Origin: an uncultured Bacilli bacterium
GTDB taxonomy: Bacteria; Bacillota_I; Bacilli_A; RF39; UBA660
Direction: 5' to 3'
NCBI GenBank assembly: GCA_947585065.1
Contig: CANPWX010000003.1
Span: 1 to 35,287, forward strand
DNA length: 35,287 nucleotides
Positions 26,839-35,287 of this stretch are shown in pieces (the stretch's first letter is position 1; each line of letters starts with the position of its first letter). The notes beneath the pieces are model-generated. The model had not been told where the DNA came from and made no database searches. It saw only the letters and a list, made by a program, of their open reading frames with translations. The translations under genes were made by a program, and so were the position numbers.

Positions 26839-27399
26839 ATGAAAAATCGTTTAATTGTAATTGAAGGCCCTCAAGGGACAGGGAAAACAACATTAGCAAA
26901 TTATTTAAGAGAGGCGATTGCCAGTTCCAATTTATATCGACTATCAGGGCAAAAAGAAAAAAAACAAGAAGGCAAGCTATTGAGTCAAAAAATGTATGAA
27001 GCATTATTAAGTTATTTAAAAAACATGGAAAATATCCCAATGGATTTAATTTTTGATCGCAGCTTTTTTACAGAAGAAGTATATTCCCGATTAGGATATA
27101 AAGAATATTCTTTCACAGACGTTTATAATGAATTATTAAAAGAATTTTGCCAATTAAATTATGAAATTTATATCATAGTCCTTTATTTAAAAAAAGAAGA
27201 ATTATATGAACAAAGATTACAAAGAGAAATGCATCATAATTATCAAACTTTTAGTTTAGAAAATTCAGTGAATCAACAAAATATGTATTTACAACTAGCA
27301 AAAGAACTAAAAGAAAAGAATTTAAAAGTAATAACACTAGAAATGGATCAATTTGATACAGCCTACCAACAAATCAAAAAAATATTAAAAATAGAATAG
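26839..27399 (+). CDS. P-loop deoxynucleoside/thymidylate-kinase-like protein
   Basis: LIVIEGPQGTGKTTLANYL (Walker A), DLIFDRSFFTEEVYSRLGY (DRS-like), YLKKEELYEQRLQRE lid-like region. Start trimmed to ATG 26839. Confidence 0.65.
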   Translation: MKNRLIVIEGPQGTGKTTLANYLREAIASSNLYRLSGQKEKKQEGKLLSQKMYEALLSYLKNMENIPMDLIFDRSFFTEEVYSRLGYKEYSFTDVYNELLKEFCQLNYEIYIIVLYLKKEELYEQRLQREMHHNYQTFSLENSVNQQNMYLQLAKELKEKNLKVITLEMDQFDTAYQQIKKILKIE

Positions 27400-27412
27400 A
27401 AAAGAGTAAATT

Positions 27413-29862
<2,450 letters not shown>

Positions 29863-29870
<8 letters not shown>

Positions 29871-29890
29871 GCGATTACTCGCTTATTTTT
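29863..29890. terminator. Bidirectional terminator between convergent genes
   Basis: AAAAATAGGCGA-ttac-TCGCTTATTTTT (one G-T wobble), containing both stop codons. Confidence 0.7.
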
Positions 29891-30254
29891 GTTTGCCATT
29901 AATACCGACCATAGATCCAAAAGTACTGGATAGAATAAGAACAAGATAATATAAAAGACGTTCAAAAGAAAATCCAGTTCGATAAAAAAGTAAATTAATA
30001 ACAATCAGTAAAAAAATTAAACAAGTGCCAATTTTGATTCCTTCTAAATATCCTTTTTTTTCTGCTTTTTTCCCCCAATAAAAACCAATGAAAAACAAGA
30101 CAAGAATCATTCCAAGAAATATCCAAAGATCCATACCCTTTGTATAGAAAATTTGAAAATAATTTAGTACAGCAAGAAGAAAAGAAAAAAGAAGTAAAAT
30201 TCCTAAAAAAATTCCAATCGTTTTTCCATACTTTTCCAATTTCATTCCAATCAC
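29883..30254 (-). CDS. TIGR04086/YrzE-like small integral membrane protein
   Basis: Four predicted TM helices (IGIFLGILLLFSFLLAVLNYF, LWIFLGMILVLFFIGFYWGKKAEKKGYLEG, ...); located between tgt and a DUF421 gene, as yrzE is in B. subtilis. Confidence 0.65.
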   Translation of the reverse strand: MIGMKLEKYGKTIGIFLGILLLFSFLLAVLNYFQIFYTKGMDLWIFLGMILVLFFIGFYWGKKAEKKGYLEGIKIGTCLIFLLIVINLLFYRTGFSFERLLYYLVLILSSTFGSMVGINGKQK

Positions 30255-30317
30255 CTAATAAAATATATGAATGATTAAAAAATATAGAAGCAAACCATAA
30301 TAAAGATAGGTGATAGC

Positions 30318-30965
30318 ATGGAAGAATTATTAAATGTTTTATTAAGAACTACTTTCTTTTACTTTTTTATCGTTCTTTTGTATCGCTTAATGGGAAAAAG
30401 AGAAATAGGTCAACTAGGAATCATTGATTTAATTGTCTCAATTTTAATTGCCGAATTAGTAGCAATATCAATTGAAGAACCAGATAAATCTCTTTGGCTT
30501 ACTATCCTTCCATTAAGTTTATTAGGACTTTTAGAAATTGTTCTTGCCTATATTAGTATTAAATCAAGAACATTTAGAAAAATCTTTGATGGAAAACCAT
30601 CTCTCATTATTTGCAATGGAAAAGTAAACTACCGCGAAATGGTAAAACAAAGATATAGTATGGATGATTTACTATTAAGTTTAAGACAAAAAGAAATTAA
30701 AGATTTAAGAGAAATAGAGTACGCATTCCTAGAACCAAATGGCAAACTTTCTATTTTTAAATACAATTTTTTCTCTTTTCACTCCGCTTATCCAATGCCA
30801 TTAATTTTAGATGGAGAAATCAATAAGAAAACACTCGAATATCTTCATAAAGATCGAGCTTGGTTAGAAAAAGAAATTCAGCAAAAAGAATTAGAAATAA
30901 AAGATATTTTTTATGCTTTCTATAAAGGAAATAAAATTTATTTAATGAAAAAAAGTGAAAAATAG
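30318..30965 (+). CDS. DUF421-domain (YetF/YrbG-like) membrane protein
   Basis: FFYFFIVLLYRLMGKREIGQLGIIDLIVSILIAELVAISIEEPDKSL; GKPSLIICNGKVNYREMVKQRYSMDDLLLSLRQKEI...LEPNGKLSIFK. Confidence 0.85.
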   Translation: MEELLNVLLRTTFFYFFIVLLYRLMGKREIGQLGIIDLIVSILIAELVAISIEEPDKSLWLTILPLSLLGLLEIVLAYISIKSRTFRKIFDGKPSLIICNGKVNYREMVKQRYSMDDLLLSLRQKEIKDLREIEYAFLEPNGKLSIFKYNFFSFHSAYPMPLILDGEINKKTLEYLHKDRAWLEKEIQQKELEIKDIFYAFYKGNKIYLMKKSEK

Positions 30966-31004
30966 AAAAATCCCTTTTTTCGACATGATTTTCACTTTTC
31001 TTTT

Positions 31005-31012
31005 GCTATAAT
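31005..31012 (+). promoter_or_regulatory. Extended -10 promoter (TGCTATAAT) upstream of the SPOR-domain gene
   Basis: ttTGCTATAATgcag about 19 nt upstream of the ATG. Confidence 0.5.
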
Positions 31013-31030
31013 GCAGTTGGTGATGTTTAA

Positions 31031-31456
31031 ATGAAGCAAAAATTTTTAGCCTGTTTATTAGCAATTGTTGTAGGTTTTATTTTATCGATTCCCATTTTTA
31101 TTTTTAAACCAGTAAAAAATAATGAAGAATTATCTTTTCAAGTATTACAAGTAGGAGTCTATTCCAATTTAGAAAATGCTAGCATCGAAAAAAATAAATT
31201 TGAAGATGCCATTATTTATGAAGATAATGGTTTCTATCGTGTCTTAGTAGGTGCTTCTACTTCAAAAGAAAATATGGAAAAAATAAAAAAAGTTTTAGAA
31301 GAACAAAATATATCTTACTATCAAAAAGAATTAAAAATAGTGACAGAAAACAAAAATGTCATTTCCAATTATAATCTTTTATTAGAAAAAGCAGAAGAAA
31401 AAGAAACGATTTTATTATTAAATCAAAAAATATTAGAAAATATGGTGAACTTATGA
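31031..31456 (+). CDS. SPOR-like domain membrane-anchored protein (SpoIIB-positioned)
   Basis: N-terminal TM; SFQVLQVGVYSNLENASIEKNKFEDAIIYEDNGFYRVLVGASTSKENMEKIKKVLEEQNISYYQKEL matches a SPOR layout (QxGxFxxxxxA...yRVxvGxf); immediately upstream of radC. Confidence 0.65.
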   Translation: MKQKFLACLLAIVVGFILSIPIFIFKPVKNNEELSFQVLQVGVYSNLENASIEKNKFEDAIIYEDNGFYRVLVGASTSKENMEKIKKVLEEQNISYYQKELKIVTENKNVISNYNLLLEKAEEKETILLLNQKILENMVNL

Positions 31457-32127
31457 GAATAAAAGATTTACCAGAAGAAGAAAAACCAAGAGAAAAAGCT
31501 CAAAAAATAGGAATTGAAAATTTATCAAATGTCGAATTGCTTTCAATTTTATTACGAACGGGAACAAAAAATAGTTCTGTAAAAGAATTAAGTATAGAAA
31601 TATTAAACGAAATAAAAGACATTCATAAATTAACAAATATGCGTATTCCTGCCTTAACCAAAATAAAAGGAATAGGAAAGACAAAAGCAATCACTTTATT
31701 ATCTGCAGTAGAATTAGGAAAAAGAGTTCTATCAGAAAACAAAAACTCTTCTTTAAAAATAAAAAATACAAAAGATATCTATAATGCCTACCAAGGAATG
31801 TTTCAAAAAGAAACCCAAGAAAAATTTTATGTTTTGTTTTTAAATCCAAAAAATGAAGTCATTAACGAAAAACTGATATTTATAGGAACTGCTAATCAAA
31901 CTCTCATTCATCCTCGTGATATTTATAAAGAAGCAATATTAAATAATGCAACAAAAATTATTTGTATTCACAATCATCCAAGTGGAGATGTAACTCCAAG
32001 TAAAGAAGACGTGAGAGCAACACTGCGAATGAAAGATGTTGGAAATCTTGTAGGAATACCCTTATTAGATCATGTAATTTTAGGATCAAACTCTTATTAC
32101 AGCTTTTTAGAAGGAGGCTATTTATGA
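31453..32127 (+). CDS. radC: RadC-family (JAB/MPN domain) protein
   Basis: LPEEEKPREKAQKIGIENLSNVELLSILLRTGTKN, EKFYVLFLNPKNEVI, HPRDIYKEAILNNATKIICIHNHPSGDVTPSKEDVRAT, LLDHVILG. Confidence 0.96.
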   Translation: MRIKDLPEEEKPREKAQKIGIENLSNVELLSILLRTGTKNSSVKELSIEILNEIKDIHKLTNMRIPALTKIKGIGKTKAITLLSAVELGKRVLSENKNSSLKIKNTKDIYNAYQGMFQKETQEKFYVLFLNPKNEVINEKLIFIGTANQTLIHPRDIYKEAILNNATKIICIHNHPSGDVTPSKEDVRATLRMKDVGNLVGIPLLDHVILGSNSYYSFLEGGYL

Positions 32128-32783
32128 AAAAAACAACTCTCTTTTTCTTTCTCTTTTTTTTCCTACTATTTGTAGAAGTAATGCTAGACTATACCTATTC
32201 TATTTTTTTTCGTACAGATAATAATTTAAAAGAAAATAGAGTATCCCTTTCGGAATATGAAACATTAAAAAAAGAGTACGAAGAGTTAACTCAAAACCTA
32301 GAATTTTTAAATACAGTGAAAGAAGAAAATCAAATTAGTAAAGTCTTCCTTCATGATCCCTATCTGTTTATGGATCAAATAACAATTTTAAAAGGAAAAG
32401 AAGAGGGCGTATCCATTGGAGACTACGTTTACAATGAAAAAGGATTGATTGGAAAAATTATCGAAGTAAAAAACCACTCAAGTATTGTAGAATTAGTAAC
32501 TAATAGCCATACAGTATTACCAGTTACGATTAATGAATCCTTTGGAATATTAAAAAAAGAAGGGGAAAATTTAGTCGTAAAAAATATTACGAGTAAAGAA
32601 CCAATCGCGGTAGGAAGTATTGTTAAAACCTCTCCCTATTCGCAGATATTAGGAAATATTCCAGTCGCAACGGTGGAAAGTGTCAAACAAGGTCCCATCG
32701 AAACAACTTTAATTGTGAAACCCATCATTCAAATAGAATCTCTAAATTACTGTGTAATTGGAAAGGAGAAAAAAAATGAATAA
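32124..32783 (+). CDS. mreC: Rod shape-determining protein MreC (short form)
   Basis: N-terminal TM, coiled coil, then DQITILKGKEEGVSIGDYVYNEKGLIGKIIEVKNHSSIVELVTNSHTVLPVTI. Confidence 0.85.
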   Translation: MKKTTLFFFLFFFLLFVEVMLDYTYSIFFRTDNNLKENRVSLSEYETLKKEYEELTQNLEFLNTVKEENQISKVFLHDPYLFMDQITILKGKEEGVSIGDYVYNEKGLIGKIIEVKNHSSIVELVTNSHTVLPVTINESFGILKKEGENLVVKNITSKEPIAVGSIVKTSPYSQILGNIPVATVESVKQGPIETTLIVKPIIQIESLNYCVIGKEKKNE

Positions 32784-33135
32784 ATATTTTCCTCTCTATT
32801 TTTTCTTTTCCTTCTTTCCTTTTTCACATAAAATATTTTTTCCATGTATTCTTTTTTTAGGCTTGTACTTTGATAAAGTTCTCTATAATTTTCCTTTTTT
32901 GCATACAATCCTATTTACTCTTTTTTATGGAATAGTAAGAATATTTCCACCACCAAGAAATAGAAAAAAAGCTTATTTAGAAACCACAATTTTTCTTTCC
33001 ATTTATTTTTTCGTTTTGTATTTATATACCCAAAATTTTTCTTTCTCTTTTTTTATCATTCAAATTCTTTGGAATGGATTAATGATTAGTCTTCTTTTTA
33101 AAAAAGGTCGAATTTATGTCAAGAAAAGAAAATAA
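32776..33135 (+). CDS. mreD: MreD-like membrane protein
   Basis: Hydrophobic multi-TM protein directly overlapping the end of mreC; assignment is mainly positional. Start trimmed to ATG 32776. Confidence 0.55.
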   Translation: MNKYFPLYFFFSFFPFSHKIFFPCILFLGLYFDKVLYNFPFLHTILFTLFYGIVRIFPPPRNRKKAYLETTIFLSIYFFVLYLYTQNFSFSFFIIQILWNGLMISLLFKKGRIYVKKRK

Positions 33136-33185
33136 TCTTGAAACAAAAAAGAAAAATATGTTATCTTAAATAGAGGAGGATAGTA

Positions 33186-33644
33186 ATGAAAAAAAGAGGA
33201 ATAGAAATTGTCAAAGGTTATGAAAAAAAAGACATTCATTTACCAATTAGAAAAACAAAATTTTCAGCTGGATATGATGTAGAAGCTGCAGAAGACAAAA
33301 TCATACCTATTTTTACACCTGGGATGAAACCGGTTCTAGTATCAACCGGATTAAAAGCATATTGTCAAGATGACGAATATATCATGCTCGTAAATCGAAG
33401 TTCTGGTCCCAAAAAAGGCCTCATTCTTGCGAACGGGATAGGCATCGTAGATCATGATTATTATGGAAATGAAACCAATGATGGCGAAATATTTTTTCAA
33501 TTTATCAATTGTTCGAATGAAGAAATTCAAATTCATAAAGGAGATGTGATCGGACAAATGATTTTTCAAAAATATTTAATGATTGATAATGATAAACCTT
33601 CCGATACCATTCGTCAAGGTGGCTTTGGCTCAACAGATAAGTAG
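33186..33644 (+). CDS. dut: dUTPase (dUTP diphosphatase)
   Basis: TKFSAGYDVEAAED, VNRSSGPKKGLILANGIGIVDHDYYG, KGDVIGQMIFQKY, RQGGFGSTDK. Confidence 0.92.
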   Translation: MKKRGIEIVKGYEKKDIHLPIRKTKFSAGYDVEAAEDKIIPIFTPGMKPVLVSTGLKAYCQDDEYIMLVNRSSGPKKGLILANGIGIVDHDYYGNETNDGEIFFQFINCSNEEIQIHKGDVIGQMIFQKYLMIDNDKPSDTIRQGGFGSTDK

Positions 33645-33666
33645 GAATAAAAAACCTACTTTTTTC
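33639..33666 (+). terminator. Intrinsic terminator after dut
   Basis: AAGTAGG-aataaaaaa-CCTACTT followed by a T run; stem includes part of the stop codon. Confidence 0.75.
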
Positions 33667-33690
33667 ATAGACTGAAATGGGTGATAATAA

Positions 33691-34305
33691 ATGAGTGAAT
33701 ACGATTTAGCAATGGCTCGTCATAAGAAACGAAAGCAAAAGAAAGAAACAATGAAAGAAGATTTAAAATTGAGCAAAATATTTAGTAAAGTTCTCTTAAG
33801 TATCATTTTTGTCTTAGCAAGCACAATTTATATAAAATTATCCGATCAAAATAAAGAATTTTTTAAAACTCATTTGTTTGAAAACAATTTAGCCTTTACT
33901 CAAGTAAATTCTTGGTATCATAATACATTTGGAAATATCCTTCCTAGTGTACAAGAACCAAATGTTTCTTATGTTGGAAATATGAATGAAATAGAAACAA
34001 AAGAAAGATATTTAGATGGCTATAAGATAACAACTCAAAAAAATACGCCAATAACAGCAATATCAGGTGGATTATTTATCTATATGGGAGAAAAAGAAGG
34101 ATATGAAAATACCTATATTATTCAAGGAGTCGATGGAGTAGACATTTGGTACGGAAATATTACTGATACAGATTTAAAACTATATGATTACGTCGATGCT
34201 GGAACCATTTTAGGAGTAAGTGAAGATGATTACTACTATATAGTAATGGAAAGTGGAGGAAAATACCTAACCTATGAAGAATATGATTCGAAAGTTTCAT
34301 CTTGA
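33691..34305 (+). CDS. SpoIVFA-like membrane protein with a degenerate M23/LytM-like domain
   Basis: Basic cytoplasmic N-terminus, single TM, then LDGYKITTQKNTPITAISGGLFIYMGEKEGYENTYIIQGVDGVDIWYGNI...VDAGTILGVSEDDYYYIVMESGG; M23-like strand pattern without an obvious HxH; directly upstream of and overlapping an M50 gene. Confidence 0.65.
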   Translation: MSEYDLAMARHKKRKQKKETMKEDLKLSKIFSKVLLSIIFVLASTIYIKLSDQNKEFFKTHLFENNLAFTQVNSWYHNTFGNILPSVQEPNVSYVGNMNEIETKERYLDGYKITTQKNTPITAISGGLFIYMGEKEGYENTYIIQGVDGVDIWYGNITDTDLKLYDYVDAGTILGVSEDDYYYIVMESGGKYLTYEEYDSKVSS

Positions 34306-35047
34306 TCTATCGACTCTTTTTTTCTTTCTCCTTTCTTTTTGCTGTGGATATTTTAAACAAACAATCCTTACATTTGCAATTGTACTTTGGCACGAACTAG
34401 GACATATACTTGCCATAAAAATTTGTAAATATCGCTTTTTACGTGTTGAACTCTATCCTTTTGGAGGAATCACAAAAATCGAAAAACCAATTAACTCTTC
34501 TATAAATAAAGAAATAATCATTTCCCTTTCTGGAGTAGGAATGCAATTTCTTCTTTTTTTTGTAAACTTTGTTTTATTAAAAAAAAATATGTATCTTTTA
34601 TCTACCTATGAATTTATCAAAACAGCCAATACTTATATATTATTATTCAATCTTCTACCCATCATTCCTTTAGATGGAAGTAGAACGATTCATAGTCTAT
34701 TAGAAAAATATCTTTCCTATGAAAAATCATATTTTTGGTATGAAGTGATTTCCATTTGCTCTTTATTTCTATTTTGCATAGGAAATATTATTTTTTCTTT
34801 TGATAATTATTTTATATGTGGTGTATTAATTACTCAATTCTTTATTTTAAAAAAGCAAAAAAAATACTTCATTCAAAGATTTTATTTAGAAAGGTATTTA
34901 CGAGAGTATCCTTATAAAAGAATAGAAAATAATTCCTCTAAAAACATTCACGTTTTAAAAAAAGAAACTCTTCATTTTTTTAAAGAAGAAAATAAATTTA
35001 TTCATGAGAAAACATTACTCCAAAAATATTTTTCTGAGTTTCACTAA
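34274..35047 (+). CDS. SpoIVFB-like M50 intramembrane metalloprotease (start could be ATG 34283)
   Basis: VLWHELGHILAIKICKYRFLRVELYPFGGITKIE (HExxH in a TM), TYILLFNLLPIIPLDGSRTIH (NxxPxxPLDG). Confidence 0.85.
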   Translation: MKNMIRKFHLDLSTLFFFLLSFCCGYFKQTILTFAIVLWHELGHILAIKICKYRFLRVELYPFGGITKIEKPINSSINKEIIISLSGVGMQFLLFFVNFVLLKKNMYLLSTYEFIKTANTYILLFNLLPIIPLDGSRTIHSLLEKYLSYEKSYFWYEVISICSLFLFCIGNIIFSFDNYFICGVLITQFFILKKQKKYFIQRFYLERYLREYPYKRIENNSSKNIHVLKKETLHFFKEENKFIHEKTLLQKYFSEFH

Positions 35048-35073
35048 ATTCGTTAACAAAGGTGCGATTTTAT

Positions 35074-35102
35074 TTGACAAACAAAATAACTTTTGATAGA
35101 AT
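35074..35102 (+). promoter_or_regulatory. Sigma-A-type promoter for rplU
   Basis: TTGACA - 17 nt - TAGAAT with an extended TGA upstream of the -10. Confidence 0.8.
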
Positions 35103-35107
35103 GAATA

Positions 35108-35205
35108 TGTTTTGAAGAAACAAAAGTTGTTTCATTTAAAACCGCACAAGAAGGGTTATAAAAACAAATCGTTACCTTTCCTTGGCGAGTCTTATAACGA
35201 AAAGG
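35108..35205 (+). ncRNA. L21 (rplU) mRNA leader, cis-regulatory RNA
   Basis: About 100 nt untranslated region with hairpin GAAACA(35117-35122)/TGTTTC(35128-35133), aaaaccgcacaagaaggg, and GTTATAA(35155-35161)/TTATAAC(35192-35198) enclosing ccttggcgag, directly upstream of rplU. Confidence 0.65.
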
Positions 35206-35213
35206 AGGTTAAA

Positions 35214-35287
35214 ATGAAAGCAATCTTTGTTACAGGTGGAAAACAATACTATGTAGAAGAAGGAAGTACCATTTATGTTGAAAAATT
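35214..35287 (+). CDS. rplU: 50S ribosomal protein L21, truncated at the window end
   Basis: MKAIFVTGGKQYYVEEGSTIYVEKL; RBS aaaggaggt. Confidence 0.9.
   Translation, partial: MKAIFVTGGKQYYVEEGSTIYVEK

Noticed and set aside
30951-31000. Possible terminator AAAAGTGAAAA...TTTTCACTTTT after the DUF421 gene
   Set aside because: Loop of roughly 30 nt and an AT-only flank around a weak stem, overlapping the next gene's promoter; not convincing.

Overview
Gene-dense, AT-rich chromosomal segment of a low-GC Gram-positive (Firmicutes/Bacilli-like) bacterium. UGA is used as a stop, so this is not a Mycoplasma-type code. Almost every gene is on the + strand. From left to right I read: an asnB-fragment::TrmH/SpoU chimeric ORF, rimM, trmD, a hypothetical, a HAD phosphatase, priA, fmt, rlmN, a two-domain ThyX-like protein, a PP2C phosphatase, a PASTA Ser/Thr kinase, rsgA, rpe, rpmB (minus strand, missing from the ORF track), dnaE, polC, rpmG (missing from the track), efp, a polytopic membrane protein, an [FeFe]-hydrogenase, two pseudopilin-like proteins, ruvA, a frameshifted and internally deleted ruvB, a dTMP-kinase-like P-loop kinase, queA, tgt, a small single-TM protein, a TIGR04086/YrzE-like protein (minus strand), a DUF421 protein, a SPOR-domain protein, radC, mreC, mreD, dut, a SpoIVFA-like protein, a SpoIVFB-like M50 protease, an L21-type leader and the start of rplU. 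I see no CRISPR array, IS element, rRNA or tRNA. The best second-look items are: (i) the internally duplicated ThyX whose two halves keep complementary motifs; (ii) the asnB::trmH chimera and the broken ruvB, each a real lesion or an assembly artefact; (iii) a SpoIIB/SpoIVFA/SpoIVFB-like cluster kept in Bacillus-like order around radC-mreCD-rplU; (iv) dnaE and polC in tandem, with a degenerate PHP only in DnaE; (v) a hydrogenase in one apparent transcription unit with a membrane protein and Cys-rich pseudopilins. All family assignments come from reading motifs by eye; no database search was run.
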